A stretch of 64,000 nt of DNA from Mantamonas sphyraenae (GCA_026936335.1 JAPMXV010000034.1:124001-188000), one strand, 5' to 3'; counted from the stretch's first letter, positions 48,779 through 60,182 are shown. Made by a program: numbers and translations. Notes: a model not told the origin generated them from the sequence alone.

Positions 48779-51700
48779 TCATTCTGATTTGGATTCCCCC
48801 GATCGTCGGCGTGGCTCGCTCTGAGGACATCCAGAGGAACACTTGCTCCTGCTGTGGAGCAGCACAAAGGTGTCTTTGTCTTCTGCACTGGGACTCGGTT
48901 CGAAATGGTACGCGTGGTCGGCGAGCTCGCGGACTGTGCGTGTGACACAGATCTGAGCGAGCGGACCGCTCGCTCGTTCGTACAAATCGGTTGCCTCGCG
49001 TTCGCTCGATCCGTACACGCTATAGCGCAGTGGGCGTAGGCGAGCAGTCATATACTCCTGTACAGGGCCCACTGCCACTCCAAAGCGCATGGTCTCGAGC
49101 AGCGACGGGACGTGGTAACGCATCTCTCCTCCGTGCGAATGAGAGTAGCCCATGTGAAGCACATCGTGCAACCTGTGCTCCAGTTGTTCGGCAGACTCTA
49201 GGCAGGCCAAGCACATGCTCAGCGTTGCCAGCACGCTGTTGATCACCTTTTGATGCGTCTTTTCGTCGTCAAGGTCCTCGTCTTCGTCATCTTCACGCAC
49301 GTCATCGCACGCGCATCCCCTGCCACACGGTTCCGAGAACGAGCGCAACAGTCCGCATGCTCCTTCGATCACATTGCCCTGTTGGTTGAGCCACTGCACG
49401 CCATACTTTTCCAAAATGGGCCGGAAGTGTTGGGTGAGCTCGTTCAGCACGTGCACCTGGGGCACAATGGGCAGGTTGGACAGCCAACGATCAAGCTCGA
49501 CTGCAGACATGACCACCACACACGCGTACTTGACCGATGGCAGGCGCCGCCGGTTCAGAGCACGCAGAAAGTGTACGGGCAACACGCTGGCCAGCAGCTC
49601 CTCGAAACTCTTTTTTTGATGCTGCAGGTTTGTCATCTGGCGGTGATTCCACAGGTCGTTCACAAAGATGAACCGATCCAGCTTCTCGTTCATCCAAGCA
49701 CGATAGCCGCCAAATCCAAGCGTGAGGATGCTCAGCATGGAAAACTTCCACAGGCCAAACGGAATGGTGGTGGTGGCCACTTCGTACGGCACATACGTAC
49801 CCAACATCATGGCCAGAGCTGTGCTGAGTACCATGGACAACGACAGGGGCACGGTGTACACAAACGTAAGCCGTGACGACTGCAGCGTGCCCATCACGAG
49901 TACCACCGATCCATACGCAAAGTTGGGGATGTGGGACAGCACCATGACTATGTTGAGCATGACATTGGTGGCCAGGAGTACCAAAAACACCATTTGCCTC
50001 CAGAACGGGTTGAACAGGCGCGGAAAGAAGGAGGCCGCCATCGCCGCCGCCAACATGATGATGGCTACGTTTACAGCCTCATGTGCGAGGTCAAGGTCAT
50101 CTTGCAGATGCGCCAGATCCTCTAGATGGGTGGCACGTGCAAGGACTTCCAACATCACATGCACCACGCCACCAAGGCTCAGCAGCAGGGCCAGGAGCAT
50201 GCGCAGGTGTGTCTTGGACCGGTTGCGTCGACGCACCACATAGTGGGCCTCGACCTCGGGCTTGCGCACAAAGCGAAGCGTCCATGCGTTGAGCAGCAAA
50301 AGGTGTTGGGGCACACTGACGACGCCGTCGCGAATCGACTCGAAGATTTGTTCGACGAATCGCCTGCGATGATAGGACGCAGGCTGTGCATGTGATGTGT
50401 ACGTGCCACCCGCCGCCGCACGTCCGTGCGCGGTGTTGGCCAGCGGAATGGCGCTTCCTTCGCCGTCCATGTCCATGTCAAACGGGGAGAGTGCCTGGCC
50501 AGGCGTGGGTGTGTGCTGACCCGTGGCCGACACCACCATTCGCCAGCCAGTCTCTTCCCAGTGCGCCTCTTCGTCCACTGACTGGTGACTGACTGCGCCT
50601 GCGTCATCTTCCTCCTCGACCACGCCGTCCCGTCCTGAACTCAGCGCCTCTGAGCCCACCAGCTCCTGCGAGACATGTGGACCTGACGAACTGAGTGTCC
50701 AACCGGCCGAGTGTGACCTGGTCATGATGTTTGCCTGTGGGTCCCATGCACCGCCTTGGAGTTGCACCGTGTGCTTCCACGGTTCGGTGTCACTCTCGTC
50801 GTCCGACGACAGGTCGTGGTCCATCATGGCAGGTCGAGCCACCGCTGGCAACGATTCCATGCTTCCCCATCGCCCCTTTCGTGGAGAGTCGGTGAGCAGA
50901 TTGTCCAGGGCCACGGCGTCTGTGTGGCGCCTCTCTCTGTCCCCACTTGGCTGTACAGGCAACATCGACGCGTCATTGGTCATGTCCGAGGGCACCCTTG
51001 CCCCTCCCGAGTGACCTGTGATTGGCGATACAGAGGAGCGAGCACCTCGGACACGCCGGGAGAAACTTGGAGAGGTGCGCGATTTTCCTTTCTTGGAAGA
51101 GCGGCCTTCTGTACTGGGTACGTGTGTCCACGTCAAAGTTGGAGGCCATGGACTCTTCCATGATTGCCCCGATGGAGGTGATGCTGCGCATGGCAGGCAG
51201 GTCGGAATGATCGTACAGGTCCACGGCGTCGGGCAGGTCTTCGGCCATCGGAGCGAAGCTGACAAATTTGCCGCCGCCTGTGGTGGATTCAGTCTCCGAG
51301 TCCATGGAACTACCGTCGTCGGGTGTGATGTCGTCTGTGCTGGTGCTCACCATGCCCGATTCGTTCCCTGGCGACTCCAGGGTCTGAGAGTGACCGGAAC
51401 CACCTCCGGTGCGTTCGCGCACAAAGTCGTGCAGCTGGAAACAGTCCAGGGTGAGGTCTGACGAGAGGTATTCGGCGCCCTGGTGGAGCACAGTGCGTGG
51501 CAGTTCAAACACAGAGGTGCGGTAGCGTCCACGAAGCAACTCGTGTGTGGTGGCAGACACGACGCAGTTGTTTTCTGGAGCAAAATCGGCGAGCTGATTG
51601 GCGGTGGACAGGACTGGACCCCACGCATCGTACGTGAGTGAGCTCCAGCCCAAGACGCCTGTGTAGACAGTACCCGAGTGCAGACCAATGCGAAATGAAA

Positions 51701-53176
51701 AGTGCGGATCTTCGGACTCTTGCAGGCGTCGAAGCTTTCGAACGAGGCGCAGCGCGCAATTCGCGGCCGTCAAAGCGTGGGTGGTCTGCACGACAGGCAG
51801 TCCACTTGCACCCACGACACGCACGCTGGATGCACTGATGCGTTCCACATCAAACTCTCGGAAAACCTTGCCGATTTGCATGACGCACCTCATATGGGCG
51901 AGTAGATTTTCCTGTAGCGAGCTCGTCCTTGTCTCTGTGAGAGCAACGGTGATCACCTGTGCCACGGCCCAGTGGAGTGAACGAGTCAGTGACTGCACAT
52001 GACGGTGACACGCATGTGCGTGCGGCTCACCACGTGCTGCACACGGCGCCAGGCGGACAAGGGACAACGGAGAAAAAACTTCTGCAGGCGAGCGAGTTGG
52101 GGAGAAAAAAACACACGCGGAGGTGGGCGGCCGAAAGCAAAGGGTCGTCCAGAAAGTGATGCTCTGGGCTGGAAACTCACCGTGACCTGTGTTTGCACTG
52201 TGCCCAGATATCCTGGGTCGTCCAGGAGCTTGGCAATCTCTTGATGTGGCAGAATTCGCTCCACAAGTTCTGTGCTCATCTGCTTCTGCTCGTTGACGTC
52301 GTCGCGCGCCTGCACCATGGCCTTGGTGACCAGAACGGCTCGCTTGCTGGCCAGCTCTTCAAAGTAGCGTGCAAACAGAAGAAGCGACGTCCACGCGAGC
52401 ACCGCACTGCTCGTCTGGGTGTACCTGTAATCCTCGTGGAACACGGCAAAGTAAACGCCGACGAAAAGAGCGTGCATCGTGACGGAGAAGATCCAGGCAA
52501 AGGTGTAATACCACCGGTGGTGTACAAGCACAGTAAACATAAGTAACACGGCGCTGATTTCCACCTGGTAGAGCACCGGGGCGTCGACGAGCATCTCTAC
52601 AAACAGGAAAGTGTGCACCGTCACAAATGCCCACAAAACGAGTGCCGTGCGGGATCGCATTTCGTAGTCATGCATCAAAGTGAGCACATACACCAGCGAT
52701 AGCGAAAGCAGCAACGTGATGGCACCCACGATCATGCGGAGGGCCCAGAAACTGCGCAGAGCCGGGTACAACGCGAAATGCGCGTACGAATCCACCACGG
52801 AATAGGATATAATAAACAAGCCCATGGCAACAATGGCCTTGCGGGCCAGTTGCCAATCGGCGCGGATCCACTGCGTCTTCCAGTACCACTCCTCTTGCTG
52901 TTGGTCTTTGAACGCGAGTGAACGCAGATTGATGTGCTCTCGCAGCACAGTGGCCTCTTCAGCCTCGGCCACCGCCATACTGTCCTGTTGCAGCGCCGTC
53001 ACACGCTTCGATGTGTCATGTGTGGCCGTGATTGCGCTGCCTTCAAGCCCCTGCAGCGAACCAGACGACCTCCGTTCCAACTCGAAGGCCTCGATGCGAC
53101 TCGCAAACACAAAGTCTGCGAGGTGCTCCTCGACCAAAGCGTTCCGGGTGGCCACCCCTGCACGGGGCAAAGACAT
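48779..53176 (-). CDS. Adenylyl/guanylyl-cyclase-like membrane protein with two degenerate cyclase domains (one frame break)
   Basis: Exons 52181-53176 and 48779-51956. Layout: about six membrane helices (AIVAMGLFIISYSVVDSYA through MHALFVGVYFAVFH), a first cyclase homology domain, a Ser-rich linker, a second set of helices (LRMLLALLLSLGGVVHVMLE onward) and a second cyclase-like domain. This is the TM-C1-TM-C2 plan of animal-type adenylyl cyclases. C1 has FRIGLHSGTVYTGVLG and YDAWGPVLSTANQLAD, clearly class III, but ITVALTETRTS stands where the FxDI metal-Asp strand belongs, and the NxxxR motif is STANQ. C2 reads YACVVVMSAVELDRW there. Catalysis is therefore doubtful. A frame break at (GT)n 51122-51127 is cured by two bases, giving 1391 residues. 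ATG 53245 is an alternative start. The stop codon lies inside the RPL29 cassette edge. Confidence 0.72.
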
Positions 53177-53262
53177 GCTTGGCGAGTGCGCTTGTGACGT
53201 GACGGATTGTGTTGGGGGGAACCGCGCCAAACCCGGGCCAGCCAACGAAATCGCTACACACG

Positions 53263-54099
53263 ATGGTAGGAGAGTGGCCCGGAGAAGCCTCGTGTGTGTC
53301 GTTGCTGCTCACTTTGTTACCTTTCCACTTTCCACCGCACAGTTTGACAAGAACGGAGTCTGTTCGCCCACATTCATGCGCGACGCAGGCGGGTACATTG
53401 CCGGCGTGGTGGTAGGTGACTCGCGTAGCGCCCTCGTTTTGTGCACATGTCCACTGACACACAGACACGGGCTCACCGTTTGGTGCACACACCTGTTTTC
53501 TGCAATGTGTGTGTGCTCGTCAACCTCCTGTGATGCACAGTTTGGCGTTGCGTGGTGGTTGTTCATCGGTGCGTGCTTGCGTTTCCCACTGCTTCTGTGC
53601 GTTTGCCCTGTGCTCACACCGCCTGCTCCTGCCCACAGACGGCGCCGTGTACGCTGACAAGACCAACGACCCGCGTTTGTTTGTATTTGGCTTCTATGTG
53701 CCCGGGTTTGTGGCCACCATTGGCCTTGTGATGTGGGTTTGGAGCGACGTTTTCCCTTGGCAACTGCCGCCAGCGCGCCTTTCCCACCGTCTCTGACACG
53801 CTCGTGTGCCGCTGCCTCTCTGCAGGGTCAACATGCTCCCGTGGCGTTCGCTGTATGACACACAAACACAAGCACGCGCACGTATCTGGCTGCTTTTTGC
53901 CTTTCTCGTCAGTTTGGGCCCTGTCGTCGCCGCCTTTTGGATCTATGCCGACCTGTACGCAAACCCGGCCCAGCCCATCCAACCCGCCTCTCAGTATCCG
54001 GGTCTCGCCATTGTACTTCAAAACATCCTCATCTTTGTCGCCACCCTCATCTACCGCTTTGGCCCTGCCAAGGAAGAGGAGGAGTTTGGCGCCTTTTAG
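53263..54099 (+). CDS. TMEM50/VPS68-family small membrane protein (UPF0220)
   Basis: Five coding exons: 53263-53265 (ATG alone, donor GTAGGA), 53343-53411, 53541-53568, 53639-53732 and 53826-54099. Phases agree and give 155 residues, as usual for TMEM50. The family marks are GGYIAGVV joined to FGVAWWLFID in the first helix, then the last two helices ARIWLLFAFLVSLGPVVAAF and YPGLAIVLQNILIFVATLIY, ending RFGPAKEEEEFGAF. Four membrane helices are expected. Yeast Vps68 works in endosomal sorting; the molecular role is not settled. CTGACAC branch at about 53793. The start is divergent from the cyclase gene (86 bp from its ATG 53176, or 17 bp from ATG 53245). Confidence 0.85.
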
Positions 54100-54147
54100 G
54101 GAGTGCAAGTGCACACACCTTTCAATGAACAACAGAGCACATTGGGT

Positions 54148-55395
54148 CACACGTTGACGTTCATTCAATTCAGGCAGCCTTCTGTGCCTCCTTGGCCAGA
54201 AGCTTGTTGCGCTTCACGTTGTGCTTCTTGGCGAAGCGCAGGTTGCGCAGGAACTTCGGGTCCATCCCCTTCAGCGGGGTCTGGCGCTTGCGCTGCGGCT
54301 TCTTGATGCCGTTGCGGTGCGCCTTGTACGTCTGGTTATGAGCCGTGTGGTTCTTGGACTTGGCCATCCTTGATCTGTTCCGTCAGTCGCCACACAAGCG
54401 TACACGTCAACCACCAAATCGTGTGTCAGTGTTCCACCCCTCCCAATCACACTCATCCCCACACATGCACACACACACACACACACACACACAGCACAGG
54501 CTCAGGGAAACACGCCACAACCCCCGCTTCCAAATTCCAAACACGCCCAACCGATTCCCGTCCCAGCCCCCATCCTCCTTTGTCCACCCTTTCCGTCTTC
54601 CCATGCCACCCCTCCTCCCTGGAACGCGACCCCCCACACCGGCCCATCCACCCCCTCTGTCCCATCCACCTCTTCCTCCCCCCACGCCACCCACCCGACC
54701 GCCAAAAAGCTCGGCCCCGCCCATGCAACGCCCCAAATTCCTCCTCTCCCGTTCCTTTCCCCGCCCCTTTTCCCCTTTCACTCCCCTCCACACCCTTACT
54801 CACACACCCCATCCTCTTCTCCATCCACCCCTCTTTCCCACACATCCCTCCACAACCACTCCCTGCTTTCCAATCCCCCGCAAACCCGTCCTCCCTTCCC
54901 TTTCTCTCTCGCTCCCCCTCCACCTTTGCCCCGTTCACCCAAAACCCTCTCCCCATCCTTCACTCTCGCCTGCCCATCATCCACCACACCACCCATTCCC
55001 CTCCCATCCTCCTTTTCCCTGCTCTCCCCCATCCGTTTCCTCCTATCCTCCTCTCTACCCTCCCACATCCTCCGCCAAAGTCCACCCCTCTCGCATGCAT
55101 CACCCGCAAAACCCGTCATCCGCCTCCCAGAATCCACCTCCACCACCGCCCACCATCACATCCACACGCACATTCCAACCACTTCTCCATGCACACACAT
55201 TCACACATCCCCTCTCTTTATCCTTGCTCTCATCTTGCAACCTACGAGTGGTGTTTTCGCTGTCTGCACACTCGCACTCCTCCCTGCACACCACATTCAC
55301 ATCTGTGCTTCTCTGTCACCCTCCCGTCTCCCCGGGGGACATGGCTCCCTCACAAGCCAACCCTCCCATTCACAGAGTCAACCAGTGGTTTCATT
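54148..55395 (+). repeat. Direct segmental duplication, copy 2 (RPL29 cassette)
   Basis: 1248 bp repeating 47547-48783. It lies between the 3' end of TMEM50 (49 bp away) and the 3' end of the RBR ligase gene (38 bp away), so both copies sit between convergent genes. No target-site duplication or terminal repeat was found at the edges. Confidence 0.95.
54170..54367 (-). CDS. RPL29: Ribosomal protein eL29 (RPL29), copy 2
   Basis: Same 65-residue protein as copy 1 ([20 protein letters not shown] at the start, [11 protein letters not shown] at the end), with the same downstream 22 bp and the same upstream kilobase. Both reading frames are intact. In copy 2 the 3' neighbour is TMEM50 in place of the CDK gene. 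Confidence 0.96.
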   Translation of the reverse strand: MAKSKNHTAHNQTYKAHRNGIKKPQRKRQTPLKGMDPKFLRNLRFAKKHNVKRNKLLAKEAQKAA

Positions 55396-55433
55396 TGAAC
55401 AATCCGTCGCCGCCCGTGCGGCAACGGACGCGC
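54368..55433. promoter_or_regulatory. RPL29 copy 2 upstream region, C/T-rich tract, no gene
   Basis: Second copy of the C/T-rich tract. The long open frames on the + strand arise from the lack of G and are not genes. The (CA)n run (54467-54493) is longer than in copy 1. Positions 55396-55433 are unique and precede the RBR stop. Confidence 0.6.
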
Positions 55434-56315
55434 TCACGTGAACTGCTTGCCTGAACAGGGCCCACCTTCGCTAAAGTGGCCGCTGTCGTAGCGACCGTTG
55501 CACAGCCAGCAAAACTCAAACTTGCAGTTGCGGCAGGTCATGTGGTTGCACCCGCCGTTCTTTTCAATGTTCGCCTTGCACTTGGGACACGTCTTGGTGT
55601 TCTCCTGGGCCCACTTCTTCCACAGGTCGTCTTCGTTGTCGTTGAGCTCCTTCCACTCGGCGTACTGCGCACATGTGAGGTCGTTGTGCCACTCGACGTC
55701 GCATTTGGAACAAAACGCGTACTCGCAGGCGTCGCACACGGCCATGGGGTTGCCTGGGCGCAGTCCCATCGCATTGCCACATCCCTTTGTGCACCACACA
55801 ATCGATGCGTCCTTGTCGATGGTTCGGTTGAGCAGGAAGCGCTCGTAGCGAGCAAATGTTTCCTCCTCGCTGACCTGCTTCACCTCGTCGTACGTCAGCA
55901 CCTGCTTGCAGTTTGAACTGGGGCACTCAATGTCCACCTGGCCCTCCTCCACCATCACGCGTACGTTTTCGCGCACACAGTCCAGACAGAATTTGTGGTA
56001 GCAGCCGTCGATGATGTACAGCTCCTCCACAGTCAGGTCGTCCATGCACACGCTGCACTCGTACGTCTTTTCCTGCAGCGCCTTTTCACGTTCCAGTCGT
56101 TCCCTCTCCAACATCTGCTTGACCACAAGCTCGTCTTGCTTGGCCTGAATCGCTCGTTCGCGCATCTCCTTTTCCTCCATCTCCAGCATCTTGATGTACG
56201 AGTCGGTCAGCTCTCGGATGCGCTGTTCCTCCTCCTGCTTGGTCAGCAGCTTCTTGACCTTGTCCACATCCTCGATGCTCCGCTGCGTCTGAAGGCGGCC
56301 GCCGCCATTCCCGCC

Positions 56316-56360
<45 letters not shown>

Positions 56361-56888
56361 TGTGGTGGTGTTCCCGTTCCCCGTGTTGCTGCTACCTTCC
56401 GTTCCCCCCGAAGAGTCTTTGGTGTGGTTTCCGCCGCCTGCAGTGGTGGTGGTGGTCGTCGTCGTCGTTTGTGGTGTTTGCGTTCCGTCCTGATTTGTGT
56501 TGACCACAGGCTCCTCCAGCAAGATGGCAATGACTGCTTCTGTATCCATGTTGTGCTGTTTCAACAGCACAGTCGCGCGCTGGTCGTCAATGTCGCCCAG
56601 CAAAGCTGTGATTTGGCTGAGGGCTGACGCGAGGGTCGCTTGGAACTCGGCGCTCTCCTCGTCGGTATCTCCGTTGTTTGCGCCCACGTTGCCTGTGTCC
56701 TTCTCGTCGTTTGTCTGTGTCCCAGCGTTGTCTGAGTCCCCTTGGAGCAGAGTGTTGATGGCGGCCTCCTGGTCGATGCCGTTTTCCCTCAGGATGCGAA
56801 TGACCTTGTCGTGGTCCACATCTCCCAGCAGGTCTTCGATGGCGCTGGCCACAGTCATGAGCTGCATCTGCTCCTCGTTGTTGCTCAT
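55434..56888 (-). CDS. RBR-type E3 ubiquitin ligase (RING1-IBR-RING2) with N-terminal CUE/UBA-like helices
   Basis: Single exon; ATG 56888 gives 484 residues. RING1: YECSVCMDDLTVEE, then DGCYHKFCLDCVRENV and IECPSSNCKQVL. IBR: WCTKGCGNAM, then CDACEYAFCSKCDVEWHNDLTC. RING2: TKTCPKCKANIEKNGGCNHM with the catalytic Cys in GGC and TCRNCKFEFCWLC. RBR ligases pass ubiquitin through this Cys. Near the start, two similar helical units (AIEDLLGDVDHDKVIRILRE and ALLGDIDDQRATVLLKQHN, each ending in DxEAxIxxLL) resemble CUE/UBA modules, which bind ubiquitin. Between lie Thr and Ser runs and a charged coiled coil (EMEEKEMRERAIQAKQ). Substrate unknown. An in-frame ATG at 57158 would add 90 implausible residues. 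Confidence 0.9.
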
Positions 56889-57081
56889 GATTGCAATGTT
56901 GAGACGAGCAGACGTGGACGTGTGAGGTGATTGTGCTGCGATGGGGTGCGCGGCAAACAAGGGTCTCACACGAGTGAATGCACAGGAGAAGCATTGAAGC
57001 ATGGGGGTTGGGGAATTCCCAGAGTGCAACCTGCGCGTGGACAACCAATCGATCCCAGGGCGAGAGAGAGAGAGAAAAAGG

Positions 57082-57937
57082 ATGCAAAACGCGGATGGGC
57101 CTGTGCGTGGCACAGAGATCCGCTCTGGCTTCCTGGACAAAAAGGGAGAGGTGAACAAGTCGTGGAAGACGCGCTGGTTTGTACTGGCGGCGAAGCAGCT
57201 GTGGTATTACCGCAAGTCCGACGCACCCAAGCCCATTTCCAGCATCGAGCTTGAGGACACTACCATCCGGGTAGGTGGAAGGGCGGCGAGAGGAGGCCGA
57301 AGGCCGAAGGGTGTGGGTTGTTGTGTCGTAGACTGACACGCGAGTGGGCAACGTGCAGCCATGCGAGGAGGCGTTTGACGAGTACGACTTTGCGTTTGAG
57401 ATTGTGACGCGAGGCAGGATTTACCAGCTGGCGGCGAGCTCGGCCGAGGAGATGCGCAACTGGATGCGCGATCTGTCGCAACAGACAATCCACAATCTGG
57501 AGAACAAAATCATGGTGGATGCGGAGATGCTCATTATGAAGGTGGAGCGGGAACACCGTTTTTTGTCGACGCCCGAAGCAAACGCGCGGCGGACGCTGGT
57601 AATGGAGGCGGGAGACGAGGAGAGCGAGACAGAAACGCAGGGCAAGGATGTGGAGGAGGGAGACGAAGGGGAGGAGGGAGACGGGGAGGAAGAGGCCGGT
57701 GTGGATGCAAGCGGGAGGCAAAAGAGGGGCGGGTCGGTGTTCAACGACGTGAAGTTTGACCTGCCGCACATGGGCGGGTCGCTCGCACCTGTGTCGGGGA
57801 CAATGCAAGGCGCAGGAAGCAGCACGGGCAGTCAGGACAGTGACGATGGAGGCGCCAAGAACCCCAAATTCTCGCGTCTGAAGAAGGCCATTCGGTCGTC
57901 GAGCTTCAAGCGTTTGACCAAGGGCCAAACACCGTGA
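57082..57937 (+). CDS. PH-domain protein
   Basis: Two exons, 57082-57270 and 57359-57937, give 255 residues. Residues 13-100 form a PH domain: SGFLDKKGEVNKSWKTRWFV, LWYYRKSDAPKPISSIELED, then FAFEIVTRGRIYQLAASS and AEEMRNWMRDLSQQT with the invariant Trp of the last helix. PH domains bind phosphoinositides or protein partners at membranes. After it comes a helix, an acidic stretch (EESETETQGKDVEEGDEGEE) and a basic tail (SRLKKAIRSSSFKRL). Partner unknown. ATG 57001 upstream would add 27 residues over a (GA)n run. Intron 57271-57358 (GTAGGT, CTGACAC at 57332). The stop is 10 bp before the first possible ATG of the next gene on the same strand. Confidence 0.85.
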
Positions 57938-58010
57938 GCGGGGCGGAATGGGAGGGATATATGGGCCGAAGGGTAGAGATGCTTGCGAAAAGGAGGTATG
58001 CGTGAATGTA

Positions 58011-59416
58011 ATGTATGTTGAAGAACGCGACGAGGCGGCAAACGAAAAAGGCAGAGCCGAGAAGAGAGAGATGCCTGCGCTGTGTGTGGTGGGCAACCAG
58101 AGTAGCGGAAAGACACAGGTGATTGGGGTGTTGAAGCAGTTGGTGGCGGGCGATCAGACAGGAGCAAGCGCAAGCATGGGATTGGGGCTGGACTACCACA
58201 GCGTGCAGGCGAGGGGCAAAGAGTACGAGTTGTGGGAAGTGCAAGGGGACACGCAACTGCTGCCGTTGATGGACCTAACGAGTGTGGGTCAGCAACAAGG
58301 AGAGGACGGGAAGCAAGGCAAGGCCGGATTGGACATGATCCTGATTGTGCTGGACTGGAGCCAGCCCAGGACGCTGCTGAGCAGCCTGAAAAAGTGGCTG
58401 GGTGGGCTGGACGAGGTGGAAGCGGCCAAGAACGTGCCGGTGATGGTACTGGTGAACAAAAGCGACACAATGGGGACGTTTACGTCGCAATTTATGGAAG
58501 CAGACGCAGAGCGCAAGCTGCGCATTGTACAGCAGTGTTTGCGGCGCGAGTGTTTGGCGTGTAAGTTGTGTGATCAGGAAGCGGCGGGAAACGGGTGCAC
58601 GAGGCAAAGGGTGACGGCAGGCTGACACGGAAGTCGGACGGTGCAGACAACGCCGGATTGGCGTATGTGTCGTGTGAGACGAGAAAGAATGTGGAATGGG
58701 TGTGGCACTGGATTGAAGAGGCTTGCACAGAGAGGGCAGAGGAGAAGGAAACGACGGAAGGGGACAACGAGGAGGCGGAGGAGGAGGAGCGGTGGAGCAA
58801 CAGCTTGGATTCGGACAACATTTTGATCCGTGCAGGCAGCGACAAGAAGGAGTATGTGGATATCAGCGGGAGTCTGACGGAGCAGGAAGAGCGGTTTGAA
58901 GATGCGGTGGGGGAGATGGATGGAGACACGTCGCAAGGAGGAGGGAGCAGCAGCAGCGAAACAGAGGGTCAAGAGCAGCCTTTGTCGACGGAGGAACTGG
59001 AAGCGCAAGTAAGTGCTGCGTTTGAGGCGGCTCTGGCAAAGGCGGCGGAGGCAGGAGAGTACTCTGGGGCGACGTCGACGATGGATGCGCTGAACGAAAG
59101 TGCAGGGGCAACAGGTGGCGGCGGAAGCAGCAGCAGCAGCGGCGGGGGCAGCAACGGAGGGGAGTCTGGGGAGAAGGAAGGGAGTGCGGGAGGAGACAGT
59201 GCGGGTGGAGGGCTGGAGGCAAAGTGGGACAAGATGCGCAAGAAGAGGGTGGCCAAGGGAGATGCACGTGGAGCCAAGGCGCTCAAGGCGTCGGACATTG
59301 CCAATGGAGGGTCGCCACGACGAGGGCGGTCAGGGACAAAGAGCGCGCTGGCGGCGTTGCGAGCGAGCAGCAGTGGAGGAGGCGGAGGGAGCGATGACGG
59401 GAAGAAAACGGAATGA
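58011..59416 (+). CDS. Cytoplasmic dynein light intermediate chain
   Basis: Exons 58011-58560 and 58647-59416; 439 residues from ATG 58011 (in-frame alternatives 57948 and 58071). LCVVGNQSSGKTQVIGVLKQ is the P-loop; LGLDYHSVQ, ELWEVQGDTQLLPLMDL, LIVLDWSQPRTLLSSLKKWL, and VPVMVLVNKSD follow as in a Ras-like fold with the DLIC signature. After the splice comes GLAYVSCETRKNVEWVWHWI and then ILIRAGSDKKEYVDISGSL with EERFEDAVGE, matching the region just after the G-domain of dynein-1 LIC. The C-terminal half is disordered and Gly/Ser/Ala-rich, where animal LICs carry adaptor-binding helices. The chain links the dynein motor to cargo adaptors. The dynein-2 chain is less likely because of the C-terminal match. 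Confidence 0.8.
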
Positions 59417-59444
59417 GAGATTGATTCTGTGAGTGTAGTGTGGC

Positions 59445-60062
59445 TTAGTCGAAGGAGGTCTTGAGCACGTAGATGTTGTCGTTGTCGAGGGTGATGGAAA
59501 CCTGGGAGTTGTCGAATTGCACTGGAGTGGGGCATTTCGCGTGCACGCGTGAGCAGGCGATGCACAGGGCACGAGGGAGTGTACGGAGGAGTGGATGGCA
59601 CGAAGGTGATGTGACGCTTACCTGTCAAACGCGAGAACTTCTCGTCGTCCTTTTCGAGGCGTTGCAGGACGGCCTGGGTGTCCTGCAGGATGGCGGTGAC
59701 CAATGCGGGCAGGTTCTCTGCGCTGGCGCCCTCGTACTCGCCGGAGCTCTGTGCGTGGAGAGGACGGGTGAGGAAGAGCACGAGGGAGGGTAGTGTGCGA
59801 AGGAGGCACACCGTGGCAAAGGAAACGGTGCGTGAGTGCGTGGGGCAGGAGGACGGGAGGCAGCGAGGAGGAGCTCACCTTGACGATGGTGCCGTTCTCG
59901 CGGCTGACCACAGCCACACCCGTCTGGTTGTCTACTTCCTGCAGCGCGTCAAAGATGGCGTCGGACTGTGTCGGGGCGTGTGTTGTGGAGGGAGAGGCGG
60001 TTGGAGTGAGCCAGAGGTGTCCTTGCGGGAAAGGGGCAAAGGCGGAGCGAGGCACGGACCAT
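59445..60062 (-). CDS. LAMTOR4-like Ragulator subunit (roadblock/longin-like fold)
   Basis: Four exons: 60060-60062 (ATG alone, donor GTCCGT), 59879-59965, 59622-59748 and 59445-59521, giving 97 residues; human LAMTOR4 has 99. The spliced start reads MSDAIFDALQEVDNQTGVAV, then VSRENGTIVKSSGEYEGASA, EKFSRLTVQFDNSQVSITLD and NDNIYVLKTSFD. The GTIVKSSGEYE block and the closing strand pair match LAMTOR4 (AVLASSGDLE, VFVVKR). In the lysosomal Ragulator complex this protein helps anchor Rag GTPases for mTORC1 signalling. Such small proteins are often missed because no exon is longer than 127 nt. A more distant roadblock-family subunit is the alternative. Confidence 0.72.
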
Positions 60063-60182
60063 TCGGATTGCTTTGTGTGCGTCTGCGCTTCCAACCGAGA
60101 GGGGGGAATGGTGAGCTGGAGAAGGGGGGGGGGATGTGGAGGGTGCAGTGGCAGCAGATTGGCCTAGGAGGATGCACCCGTC

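Larger units (their letters stand above)
47547..48783 (+). repeat. Direct segmental duplication, copy 1 (RPL29 cassette)
   Basis: 1237 bp matching 54148-55395 (1248 bp) in the same orientation and nearly base for base. It covers the whole RPL29 gene, 22 bp beyond its stop and about 1 kb upstream. Differences seen: the length of the (CA)n run, a 7-bp insertion (CAAATTC type) near 47930, a few bases near 48742. Identity ends at TTTCATT, which includes the stop codon of the cyclase-like gene. Confidence 0.95.

Noticed and set aside
47744-48945. Long open frames of 317-351 codons on the + strand, and their copies at 54345-55454
   Set aside because: Open only because the strand lacks G; the peptides are Pro/Ser/His/Thr strings without domain structure, and two frames are open at once.
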